The position numbers and the translations under genes were made by a program. Source: an uncultured Bacteroides sp. (GTDB taxonomy: Bacteria; Bacteroidota; Bacteroidia; Bacteroidales; Bacteroidaceae). Taken from it: 34,003 nt of DNA. The stretch's first letter is position 1. Every line of letters begins with the position of its first letter. Shown here piece by piece: positions 7,107-13,852 of this stretch. Location of the stretch: assembly GCA_949288715.1 (NCBI GenBank), contig CASELH010000025.1, positions 1 to 34,003 on the forward strand, written 5' to 3'. Under the pieces are notes generated by a model, which saw only the letters and a program-made list of their open reading frames with translations, made no database searches and was not told the DNA's origin.

Positions 7107-8087
7107 TCACCGCACCACCATGTTGGCGCCGCCCGTGGCCGTGCCGCCCGTCTGCCAACCCGTGATGCTGAACTGGTCGAGGTTGATGCCCGCCTTGTTG
7201 GCCGTCAGCGTGAAGATGTATTGGCGGCCGCTCTCCAGCGTGAGGTCGCTGGTGGTGCTCAGCGTGTAGGCATAGTAAGTGGTGTTGTCCGGAGCCACGA
7301 GGCGCACAAAGGTGTCGCCGCGCCCGAAGCTGCTGCCCGGCAGCAGGATGGCGAAGTAAGTGTACTCCCCGCTGCCGCCCGTGCGGTAGGGGGTGATGGC
7401 CGTGAGCGTCTTGGCATCCTGCCCGGTGGAGGCTGCGATGGTGCCGTCCGTCACGTCCATGCTGCCGGTAGCGGGGATGGTGCCGCCCACAATCTCCAGC
7501 GTGGGGGCAAGCTCGTCCACCTCGGCATCCGTCATGTCGGCGCCCGGCGAGAGGTGGACGACGATGCGCGCCATGCGGTGCTCCAGCTGCACGGTGAGGG
7601 AGTTGTTGGTGGCCCGCGTGGGTGCCGATACGCCCCACAGGTAGTCCGCAGCCTTGTAGCCCGCGCCGCTGTCCTTATGCTGGTCGGCCGCCACGGCGAC
7701 GGCCTTGGCGGTGGCGGTGCTGCTGTTCAGCGCGGCATCGTAGGGGTAGTAGGCGTGGAAGGTGTGCCACTGCGAGATGTTCTGCCAGTACAGCGTGCCG
7801 CTCCACGCGCCCCCCGACTGCTTGGCAAAGGGCTCGTTGTCCACCGCCGCGCCGGTACCTATGGCCGACGGTTTGTCGTCCGTATTGCCTGTAGAGAGGT
7901 AGACGCCCACGCGGTCGCCCGCCTCGAAGGTTTCGCCCGTCTCGGCGATGGTGGCGCGGGTCACCACGCCGTCGGTGCTGAAGTTGAGGGCAATGGGGCG
8001 GTCCATGTCCACCCCGTCGTCGTTAGTGCACGCCCCCAAGCCGATGGCAAGGGCTGCCGCAAAGTAGAGTAAGGATTTCTTCTTCAT
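7107..8087 (-). CDS. fimbrillin family lipoprotein
   Basis: The 326-residue product starts with a lipoprotein signal ending LGLGAC (C20), followed by TNDDG. The body has fimbrillin (Mfa1/FimA-like) marks: GDRVGVYLSTG, WSGTLYWQNISQWHTFHAYYPYD, LEHRMARIVVHLSPG, YTYFAILLPG, and the closing ESGRQYIFTLTANKAGINL. Such proteins are exported to the cell surface and can build short fimbriae after lipoprotein processing. No usher or anchor genes lie beside it. It ends shortly before a hairpin. It is one of two fimbrillins flanking a toxin-antitoxin and HU block. Confidence 0.85.
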   Translation of the reverse strand: MKKKSLLYFAAALAIGLGACTNDDGVDMDRPIALNFSTDGVVTRATIAETGETFEAGDRVGVYLSTGNTDDKPSAIGTGAAVDNEPFAKQSGGAWSGTLYWQNISQWHTFHAYYPYDAALNSSTATAKAVAVAADQHKDSGAGYKAADYLWGVSAPTRATNNSLTVQLEHRMARIVVHLSPGADMTDAEVDELAPTLEIVGGTIPATGSMDVTDGTIAASTGQDAKTLTAITPYRTGGSGEYTYFAILLPGSSFGRGDTFVRLVAPDNTTYYAYTLSTTSDLTLESGRQYIFTLTANKAGINLDQFSITGWQTGGTATGGANMVVR

Positions 8088-8157
8088 GAGTAGTTGATAG
8101 TGATGAATTGATTAGTGATTAGTAATTATTTCAAATGGCCAGGCGGGGAAACAAAAA

Positions 8158-8197
8158 CCGCCTGCCCAGTGCGTGGATGTTCGCACGGGGCAGGCGG
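8158..8197 (-). terminator. intrinsic terminator after the degenerate toxin-antitoxin copy
   Basis: CCGCCTGCCC (8158-8167) pairs with GGGCAGGCGG (8188-8197), with an inner GTGCG/CGCAC pair. On the minus strand it is followed by TTTTTGTTT. A near copy stands behind the intact cassette at 9341-9380. Confidence 0.8.
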
Positions 8198-8221
8198 AAT
8201 AAGGGATGGAAAGGGATTTGA

Positions 8222-8269
8222 TTAAGCCTGTTTCATCATTATCTCAAAGTCACTGCTTCCGTTCTTCAT
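8222..8269 (-). pseudogene. in-frame 15-residue remnant of the PIN toxin
   Basis: The frame reads MKNGSSDFEIMMKQA and stops. Its first six residues match the start of the intact PIN toxin at 9405-9839 (MRNGSS) and its last nine match that toxin's end (DFEMMMKQV). The start overlaps the antitoxin end by 20 bp, just as in the intact cassette. A deletion of 387 bp (129 codons) explains it. The catalytic part is entirely absent. Confidence 0.85.
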
Positions 8270-8477
8270 AATGCTCTTGTCTTACGGCTTCTACTTCGCG
8301 GGTAATGTCGTCCAGGCTCAGCTCATTGGTGCGGACGGAGCGGAGCAGGCGGTCGAATCGGCTGACGAATAGAGATTTGCGCAAGCGGTCGAACACTTCC
8401 AGCTTGTCTTGCTCGGGCATGGCTTGCAGCATGCCGAAGAATTGCTGCTTGCTGATGTTCAGTTGAATAGTATCCAT
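8250..8477 (-). CDS. antitoxin of the PIN-toxin cassette, copy 1 (orphan)
   Basis: A 75-residue protein (MDTIQLNISKQQFFGMLQ...) differing from copy 2 at 9820-10047 at only three positions (L/I, N/D, L/M). The start at 8477 is fixed by a strong AGGAGG (complement at 8485-8490), which is rare in this window, and by identity with copy 2; a longer frame to 8513 is not needed. The N-terminus has a strand-like segment and the rest is charged helix, fitting an antitoxin. Its toxin partner is reduced to the remnant at 8222-8269, so this copy may only be able to neutralise the toxin of the second copy. Confidence 0.75.
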   Translation of the reverse strand: MDTIQLNISKQQFFGMLQAMPEQDKLEVFDRLRKSLFVSRFDRLLRSVRTNELSLDDITREVEAVRQEHYEERKQ

Positions 8478-8509
8478 ACAGTTTCCTCCTGTTACGTTAA
8501 CTTCACAGC

Positions 8510-8518
8510 GCAAAGGTA
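8510..8518 (-). promoter_or_regulatory. -7 box for antitoxin copy 1
   Basis: TACCTTTGC on the minus strand, 32 bp before the ATG at 8477. The copy 2 counterpart at 10082-10089 is TACTTTTG. No -33 TTTG seen. Confidence 0.5.
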
Positions 8519-8633
8519 CGAAAACCTGCCGGACTTTCTCCGTTCTCCTTATTCCTTTTTTGTTTTCCAGTCTGTCATAGAGCGATGTACAGGGTAGCGG
8601 AAGAATGCAGATTCTTCATTCTTCGTTCTTCAT

Positions 8634-9146
8634 TTACCCCAGCTGGTGGTCGCCGTCGTCCTCGCCGCCGGGCTCGGTGCCGGTGCCGGGTGCCACTTCA
8701 AGCCCTTTGGCCAAGCGGTAGCTTTTGAGGGAGCCGTACTTGATGCCGTCTTCCACCACGCCTTCGGCCTCGAAGGTGGCGGTCTTCAGCGCCTGCTTCA
8801 GCGTCTGCGAGGGGGTGAAGATGATTTTGGCGTTCTGAATCATAGTCTGCGCGTCGAAGTCGTCTATGTTCTCCACGCCCTTGCTGCCGAAGGAGAGGCG
8901 CAGCTTGCCCAGGTCGCCTATGGTGACGCTGATGCCGGAGAGGATGAGGGGGATGAGCTTCTCGCTGGCCACCTCCATGGCGTGCTTGAACTCGCCCTTG
9001 GAGAGCGTGGTGTCGGCCACGGCCATGCGGGCGGTCTCATCGGCATCCATGGCGCCTTTCGTGGCGGGGGTGGCATACCATATCATTTTCTTCTCGTCCC
9101 CGCTGGTGGGGTCAATGCGCTTGGTGTAATTGAAATTTGCTTTCAT
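8634..9146 (-). CDS. HU-family DNA-binding protein (HU-HIG type)
   Basis: A 170-residue protein of the Bacteroidetes HU-like group. The segment FKHAMEVASEKLIPLILSG followed by GDLGKLRLSF corresponds to the HU body; the N-terminal MKANFNYTKRIDPTS and KMIWYATPATKG resemble the leading strands of the HU-HIG form. The C-terminal tail (GTGTEPGGEDDGDHQLG) is acidic, glycine-rich and disordered. Typical HU is about 90 residues, so this is the long variant. It would bind and bend DNA. It sits between two near-identical antitoxin genes and has a small inverted repeat just upstream (9161-9179). Confidence 0.75.
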   Translation of the reverse strand: MKANFNYTKRIDPTSGDEKKMIWYATPATKGAMDADETARMAVADTTLSKGEFKHAMEVASEKLIPLILSGISVTIGDLGKLRLSFGSKGVENIDDFDAQTMIQNAKIIFTPSQTLKQALKTATFEAEGVVEDGIKYGSLKSYRLAKGLEVAPGTGTEPGGEDDGDHQLG

Positions 9147-9160
9147 CGTTTTACTGTTTT

Positions 9161-9179
9161 TATATTGGTTATCAATATA
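9161..9179. promoter_or_regulatory. small inverted repeat before the HU-like gene
   Basis: TATATTG and CAATATA form 7-bp arms around a 5-bp centre, 14 bp upstream of the HU-like start codon (9146). A position this close suggests an operator or a translation-control hairpin. No experimental match is known to me. Confidence 0.35.
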
Positions 9180-9201
9180 TTAATAAACTATCTACTATCC
9201 G

Positions 9202-9318
9202 TTGGAAAAATTCCAGGTGGGCGGTCAGAAAAATCCACCTGGGTAGTCACGGCTACCCACCTGGGCGGCGATTGCTACCCACCTGGGTAGTTCCGGCTAC
9301 CCAGGTGGATTTTTCCAA
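9202..9318. repeat. 22-bp phased palindrome array B (5 units) bounded by inverted ends
   Basis: CCASSTGG cores start at 9213, 9235, 9257, 9279 and 9301, exactly 22 bp apart. Full units read CTACCCACCTGGGTAG with 6-bp spacers. The array is framed by 10-bp inverted ends, TTGGAAAAAT at 9202-9211 and ATTTTTCCAA at 9309-9318. It lies between the HU-like gene and the terminator of the PIN toxin cassette. Confidence 0.9.
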
Positions 9319-9340
9319 GCGGCCGGGCGGGGAAACAGAA

Positions 9341-9380
9341 CCGCCTGCCCGATGCGCAGTTATGCACACGGGGCAGGCGG
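9341..9380 (-). terminator. terminator hairpin after the PIN toxin
   Basis: CCGCCTGCCC (9341-9350) pairs with GGGCAGGCGG (9371-9380). It is a homologue of the hairpin at 8158-8197, 24 bp after the toxin stop. The T-tract on the minus strand is broken (TTCTGTTT). Confidence 0.7.
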
Positions 9381-9404
9381 AATAGGGAGAATGGAGAGAG
9401 GTTA

Positions 9405-9839
9405 TTAAACTTGTTTCATCATCATCTCAAAGTCGGTAAACGGAACTATGGATGTACAGCCAATGCTGTGCAACGACAGCAGGTCGTTGTCGCCACTGAC
9501 CAAATAGTCAGCCCGGGCAGCAATGGCCGTGTAGAGCAGGTAATCGTCCTTAGGGTCGCGGCAGAGCGGCGGGCCTTGTTCCGGCTTTACGAACAAGGCT
9601 GCTTCGCAAAGCAGGTCGAGGAACTCTTCCGCCTGCGCGGCGGGGATATACTTGCGGATGCGCGGGCGACCCAGCACCTCGGCCAGTTCGCGCAGTTGTG
9701 CTTCACAAGTCACCACTTCTATCTGCCCGCTGTCCATGTGGCGGTGCAGACCCGACAGCCGTTTCCCTATCAGAAACGAAATCCAAATGTTGGTGTCGAT
9801 GACAACACGACTCGGCGGCTCACTGCTTCCGTTCCTCAT
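9405..9839 (-). CDS. PIN-domain toxin of a toxin-antitoxin pair
   Basis: The 144-residue protein belongs to the PIN-family toxins of the COG1569 type, predicted magnesium-dependent ribonucleases. Acidic residues fit the active site: D15 in VVIDTNIWISF, D95/D98/D99 in CRDPKDDYLLYTA, and D117/D119 in VSGDNDLL. The start overlaps the antitoxin end by 20 bp, implying translational coupling. The C-terminus ends DFEMMMKQV. It looks intact and so probably toxic if unopposed. Targets are unknown. A deleted sister copy lies at 8222-8269. Confidence 0.85.
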   Translation of the reverse strand: MRNGSSEPPSRVVIDTNIWISFLIGKRLSGLHRHMDSGQIEVVTCEAQLRELAEVLGRPRIRKYIPAAQAEEFLDLLCEAALFVKPEQGPPLCRDPKDDYLLYTAIAARADYLVSGDNDLLSLHSIGCTSIVPFTDFEMMMKQV

Positions 9840-10047
9840 AATGCTCCTGTCTTACAGCTTCTACTTCGCGGGTAATGTCGTCCATACTCAGCTCATCGGT
9901 GCGGACGGAGCGGATCAAGCGGTCGAACCTACTGACGAATAGCGATTTGCGCAGGCGGTCGAACACTTCCAGCTTGTCTTGCTCGGGCATGGCTTGCAGC
10001 ATGCCGAAGAATTGCTGCTTGCTGATGTTCAGTTGAATAGTATCCAT
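9820..10047 (-). CDS. antitoxin of the PIN-toxin cassette, copy 2
   Basis: A 75-residue protein, MDTIQLNISKQQFFGMLQAM..., ending HYEERKQ. It directly precedes and overlaps the PIN toxin by 20 bp, the usual antitoxin-first order. A strong AGGAGG (complement at 10056-10061) fixes the start. It differs from copy 1 at 8250-8477 by three residues, so cross-neutralisation is likely. The family is not one I can name; the antitoxin role rests on order, overlap, size and charge. Confidence 0.8.
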   Translation of the reverse strand: MDTIQLNISKQQFFGMLQAMPEQDKLEVFDRLRKSLFVSRFDRLIRSVRTDELSMDDITREVEAVRQEHYEERKQ

Positions 10048-10081
10048 ACAAATTTCCTCCTGTTACGTTAACTTCACCGCA

Positions 10082-10089
10082 CAAAAGTA
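10082..10089 (-). promoter_or_regulatory. -7 box for the PIN toxin-antitoxin operon
   Basis: TACTTTTG on the minus strand, 34 bp before the antitoxin ATG, at the position matching the copy 1 box. Confidence 0.45.
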
Positions 10090-10207
10090 CGAAAATCCTG
10101 CCGGACTTCCCCAGTCTCCTTATTCCTTTTTGTTTCCCAACCTGTCAAAGAGCGTTCATATATGCTGCCGTCACCGCCCGGAGCATCAGCCACGGGCGCG
10201 GGGCAAG

Positions 10208-11836
10208 CTATTGTTCCCTGCCCACCCCAGAGGCATCATACACCACCGTCTTATCCAACGTCTCACCCGTGTAACAATAGACGGTGCTGCTTTTGATGCT
10301 ACCGCCCACGCCAGGATTGATGGTGCTGTTGGCAGCGAATAGTGAAGGGTCATCGTATTTTGCCGGCCAGCCGATGTAATCGCATGTATAACCTGGATCG
10401 TCCCTGTGGGCATGGATTTCGCTGTTGGAAGCAATGACATCGGGTATGTTTTTTGGATATTCTGCACTCGTGAAACCACAACCTATGCTAGGTACACTAT
10501 AAGAATAAGCGGAAACAATTCCAAACGCATGGACCGTGGCACTGCTAATGGTTATTGTTCCACACGTAGCATTTCCTACGCTTCCTATGCCGGGTGCAAG
10601 ATGGACGCCAAAGCCGTTTATTGTACTGCCATAGACTGAGACCGTTATGTTGCTAATATTGATGTTTCCGCAACTTATACCATTATAATCGTTGTCTGCT
10701 ATGCAGCCTCCTATGCCGGGTCTGCCGTCACCACCCCTTACGGTCAATTCGTCATCCCGGCTGCTGCCCTTGATAGTTACAGTACTGCCTTCAGCCACGT
10801 AAATGCCCGCACCCTTGCTGGTGGAAATGTTATTGTTCTCACCCACAACGTAGATAGTCGGCGTTGCATTATTGGTTATATTGATAGCATTACCACTACC
10901 CACCGAGATATTGGCCTCGTCCAAATAAATGGTCGGCTTGCCTCCCGTTATGTTGATAGGAGTGGTACGGTCGCTGCCCCGCACCACGTAGGTGCCCTCG
11001 CCGCTGATGTTGCCCGTGGCATCCGTAATCTCCTGCGTGCCTTCGGGCATGGCTGTGTTCACATTGATGGTGATGGTGTACAACTGGGCTGCGCTGATGC
11101 GTACATCGTCAGCCAGCGTGGCCTGCACAGGCTCGCCGCCCTCGCTGGCCACCCGGAAGGAGTCGCCGGCCTGCAGCGTGCCGGGGCGCAGGTTGGCCTC
11201 CCAGCACTTCTGCCCGCCGTATTCGGCTTGCAGCATGGGGACGTATTGGGGAGTGAGGGTCCTGTCTTGCGCATCCAGCGCCCCCTGGGTGTGGGTGGAT
11301 GAGGGGTAGCTACGCACGGTCACTGCCGTCACATCCTTGGCCTTGCTGCCCGCCAGCTGCACACGCACCTTGGCCAGCTGGTGGCGGAAGTTGAGGGATA
11401 CGGGTTGCCCGGCGGTGGCGGTGGCGGCATCGGCTTTCAGCAGGTAGGCCAGGCCCTGGTCTTGGTGGGTGAAGTCTATCGGGGCATCGGTGGCGGGATG
11501 CCAGGCGGTGACCTCAGCAGTCTGCCCGGCACTCTGCCAGTACAGGGGTTGCCCGGAAGTCCACTTGCTGCCGTCGTAGGTATAGGTGGCCACCTCCCCG
11601 TTCATGCTGACGGCGATGGCATCGCCCGGGCGGAACTCGCTGCCACGGCCGTCGGCCGTCTCGGCCACGCGCGTCCAAGGCTGTGCCTCGCCGCCCTCCA
11701 CACCGAGGGTGACGGCGGCTATCTCCAGCGGGTAGCGGCCTTCGGGCAGGGGCTGGGTGCTGCTGTCTTCCTCGCAGGAAACAGCCAACAAGAATATACA
11801 GAAAAGGAATATGATTTGATGAATCTTCGCCTTCAT
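10208..11836 (-). CDS. fimbrillin family lipoprotein with a C-terminal beta-helix-like region
   Basis: The 542-residue product has a lipoprotein signal ending LLAVSC (C21) and then EED. Residues about 30-280 are fimbrillin-like: EFRPGDAIAVSMNG, PLYWQSAGQTAEVTAWHPA, LNFRHQLAKVRVQL, and AAQLYTITINV. Residues about 285-542 are a different module: short repeating strands with ISVGSGNAINIT, GAGIYVAEGSTVTIKG, RPGIGG, NINISNITVSVYGS and LAPGIGSVG, which look like a right-handed beta-helix. DNA for this second part (about 10,300-10,950) is visibly richer in A/T than the first. A surface adhesin or fimbrial tip role is an inference. A promoter with both boxes precedes it. Confidence 0.75.
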   Translation of the reverse strand: MKAKIHQIIFLFCIFLLAVSCEEDSSTQPLPEGRYPLEIAAVTLGVEGGEAQPWTRVAETADGRGSEFRPGDAIAVSMNGEVATYTYDGSKWTSGQPLYWQSAGQTAEVTAWHPATDAPIDFTHQDQGLAYLLKADAATATAGQPVSLNFRHQLAKVRVQLAGSKAKDVTAVTVRSYPSSTHTQGALDAQDRTLTPQYVPMLQAEYGGQKCWEANLRPGTLQAGDSFRVASEGGEPVQATLADDVRISAAQLYTITINVNTAMPEGTQEITDATGNISGEGTYVVRGSDRTTPINITGGKPTIYLDEANISVGSGNAINITNNATPTIYVVGENNNISTSKGAGIYVAEGSTVTIKGSSRDDELTVRGGDGRPGIGGCIADNDYNGISCGNINISNITVSVYGSTINGFGVHLAPGIGSVGNATCGTITISSATVHAFGIVSAYSYSVPSIGCGFTSAEYPKNIPDVIASNSEIHAHRDDPGYTCDYIGWPAKYDDPSLFAANSTINPGVGGSIKSSTVYCYTGETLDKTVVYDASGVGREQ

Positions 11837-11861
11837 AAAGGTTTATTAGCTTGTTCGGCGA

Positions 11862-11892
11862 CAAATGTATAAGATTTTAATACATAAACCAA
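11862..11892 (-). promoter_or_regulatory. promoter for the second fimbrillin gene
   Basis: On the minus strand TACATTTG (complement at 11862-11869) follows TTG (complement at 11890-11892) with a 20-bp spacer. This fits the Bacteroides promoter pattern, 25 bp before the ATG. Confidence 0.6.
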
Positions 11893-11950
11893 GCCGCAAC
11901 GATACTTTTTTCAGCGCGAAGAATGTTAAAAGTGGAAAGAGTGGGTTGGA

Positions 11951-12265
11951 TTATACCTCGCCGGCCTGTCGGCGCGGCTCACGGCGGGTGTCCCATAGGG
12001 CGGCAATACGGATGGTCTGCCGCTGCTCGTCGATGCGGTAGACGAGCTTGAAATGCTTATGGATAACCATGCTTCGATATTGTCCCTTTCGGCCTGCCAT
12101 CAAAGGCTCTACAGCCCCCATATAAGGATTACTTGCCAACAACGAAACATAGGACATCACACGAGTATAGAATTTCCGCATGGTAGAAGTCCCAAATTCT
12201 TTTTCTCCATACTCCAATGCCTGGTCTAACTGGCTCAGTGCTTTCTTATTCCAAATCACTCGCAT
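11951..12265 (-). CDS. RelE/ParE-family toxin
   Basis: A 104-residue basic protein with the ParE/RelE pattern: a first strand MRVIWNKKALSQL, two helices (LEYGEKEFGTSTMRKFYTRVMSYVSLLASNP), then strands in YRSMVIHKHFKLVYRID and a closing TIRIAALWDTRREP. ParE members poison gyrase and RelE members cleave ribosome-bound mRNA; which applies here cannot be told from sequence. The start overlaps the upstream antitoxin by 10 bp. It appears complete. Confidence 0.85.
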   Translation of the reverse strand: MRVIWNKKALSQLDQALEYGEKEFGTSTMRKFYTRVMSYVSLLASNPYMGAVEPLMAGRKGQYRSMVIHKHFKLVYRIDEQRQTIRIAALWDTRREPRRQAGEV

Positions 12266-12513
12266 AGCCAGGTGTATTTTTCTTTCATTCGTCTGTCCAC
12301 CTCCTCGGCAGTGTATTCGCGTCCGGCGGCTTCGTCGGCTTCGCTCTCGTCTATCCAGGCGTTGATTTCATCCATGGTGTAGGGGCGCAGGGTTTCTTTC
12401 TTCTTTTCGCGAGCAAGGTATTGCTTCACCTTCTTCAGCAGGTCGAAGCTGTCTTCGGCCAGGATTTCGCGGGCCAGTTCGGCCTTGTAGGCTTCCAGTT
12501 CAAGGGTGTTCAT
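12256..12513 (-). CDS. antitoxin for the ParE-type toxin
   Basis: An 85-residue highly charged helical protein (MNTLELEAYKAELAREILAE...). It overlaps the toxin by 10 bp and is translated first, the standard module order. The start at 12513 has a good AAGGAGG (complement at 12522-12528). It begins 25 bp after the mltD stop, so it may ride on that transcript as well. The C-terminal YTAEEVDRRM resembles the YTVEEMESRI of the orphan antitoxin at 1627-1878. Confidence 0.8.
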   Translation of the reverse strand: MNTLELEAYKAELAREILAEDSFDLLKKVKQYLAREKKKETLRPYTMDEINAWIDESEADEAAGREYTAEEVDRRMKEKYTWLCE

Positions 12514-12538
12514 AGTGCGGTCCTCCTTCTGTTTTCAG

Positions 12539-13810
12539 TTACCGGTATATCTTCAGCCTCCGCCCGGCGCGGATGTTGTTGCCTCGCAGCCCGTTCCACT
12601 CGCGCAGCTGGCGCACAGTGACGCCATAGCGGCGGGCAATGCCGCCCAGCGTGTCGCCCCGGCGGATGCGGTAGTACTCCAACTCGCCGCTGCCGGCCTT
12701 GGTGCCGGTCGGGACGGCCACGGTGCGACGGCCTCCCAGCAACTCGCTCCGGCGGTGGGCATAGATGGTGTCCTGCAAGTCGATGAAGCGGCTGACGGCC
12801 TCGTGCGGCAGGCGCAGCGTCTGGGGCTTGGTGTCGCCGGGGATGATGCTGCGGCGGTACTGCGGATTGAGACTCTTCAGCTCATCGAGGCCGATGCCGC
12901 ACAAGTCGGCCACCTGCTGCAGGTGATAGCGGCGGTCCACCTGCACCGTGTCGGTCACGGCAGGGATGTCGGTCTGCATGGGGCAGATGTTGTGCTTGCA
13001 GTAGTAGGTCATCACGTAGTTGGCGGCAATGAAGGCGGGCACGTAGCCACGCGTCTCGCGAGGCAGGTAGCGGTAGATGGCCCAATAGTCCGTCTTGCCC
13101 CCGGCGCGGCGGATGGCCTTGTTCACGTTGCCCGGGCCGCAGTTGTAGGCGGCAATCACCAAGTTCCAGTCGTGGTAGATGTCATACATGTCTTTGAGGT
13201 AGCGCGCGGCCGCCCAGGTGGACTTCACCGGGTCGCGGCGCTCGTCCACCAGGCTGTTTGTCTCCAGCCCGTAGAGCTTGCCCGTGCGCAGCATGAACTG
13301 CCACAAGCCTGCCGCCCCCGCCCGCGACACGGCCGAGGGATTGAGCGCCGACTCGATGATGGGCAGGTACTTCAGCTCCAGCGGAAGGCCGTAGGCATCG
13401 AGCGCCTCCTCGAAGATGGGCATGTAGAAGTTGCACGCGGCCAGCATGAACGACACCTGTCCGCGCAGACGGCCCGTGTATTGGTCGATGAAGCGGCGCA
13501 CCACCTCGTTGTAGGGCATCTCCATCACTACCGGCATGCGCGACAGGCGGTCAATGTACACCGAGTCAGGAAACTGCGGATTGTCCGGCGACGTGCTGCA
13601 GTCTTTCGAGGGGTCTATATAGTTGCGCGCATGCCAGTCGCCCAGCAGGCTGTCCAACGGGTAGGTCATGCTGCGGGGCAGGTCGATGGTGTCTTCAAGC
13701 TGCGTGCCGTTCTCTTGCACAGGCACCTCCACGCTCTGCTGGGCCTGGGCGGGCATTGCCAGGCAAGAGCCCAACAGCAGAAGGGCATAAATGTTTCTTA
13801 TCTTCATCAT
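12539..13810 (-). CDS. MltD-like lytic transglycosylase with LysM
   Basis: The 423-residue exported protein cuts peptidoglycan glycan strands. It has a signal peptide (to about residue 23, AQAQQ), a transglycosylase SLT domain with the catalytic glutamate in the IIESALNPSA motif (E153), AAGLWQFML and VIAAYNCGPGNVNKAI, a possible degenerate LysM near 292-335, and a clear C-terminal LysM (YYRIRRGDTLGGIARRYGVT, about 378-423). It follows the DUF5683 gene by 42 bp in a parA-parB-DUF5683-mltD operon. Confidence 0.92.
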   Translation of the reverse strand: MMKIRNIYALLLLGSCLAMPAQAQQSVEVPVQENGTQLEDTIDLPRSMTYPLDSLLGDWHARNYIDPSKDCSTSPDNPQFPDSVYIDRLSRMPVVMEMPYNEVVRRFIDQYTGRLRGQVSFMLAACNFYMPIFEEALDAYGLPLELKYLPIIESALNPSAVSRAGAAGLWQFMLRTGKLYGLETNSLVDERRDPVKSTWAAARYLKDMYDIYHDWNLVIAAYNCGPGNVNKAIRRAGGKTDYWAIYRYLPRETRGYVPAFIAANYVMTYYCKHNICPMQTDIPAVTDTVQVDRRYHLQQVADLCGIGLDELKSLNPQYRRSIIPGDTKPQTLRLPHEAVSRFIDLQDTIYAHRRSELLGGRRTVAVPTGTKAGSGELEYYRIRRGDTLGGIARRYGVTVRQLREWNGLRGNNIRAGRRLKIYR

Positions 13811-13852
13811 TTCTCTATACCATATATATTATATACCCACACGCCGTCTTCC

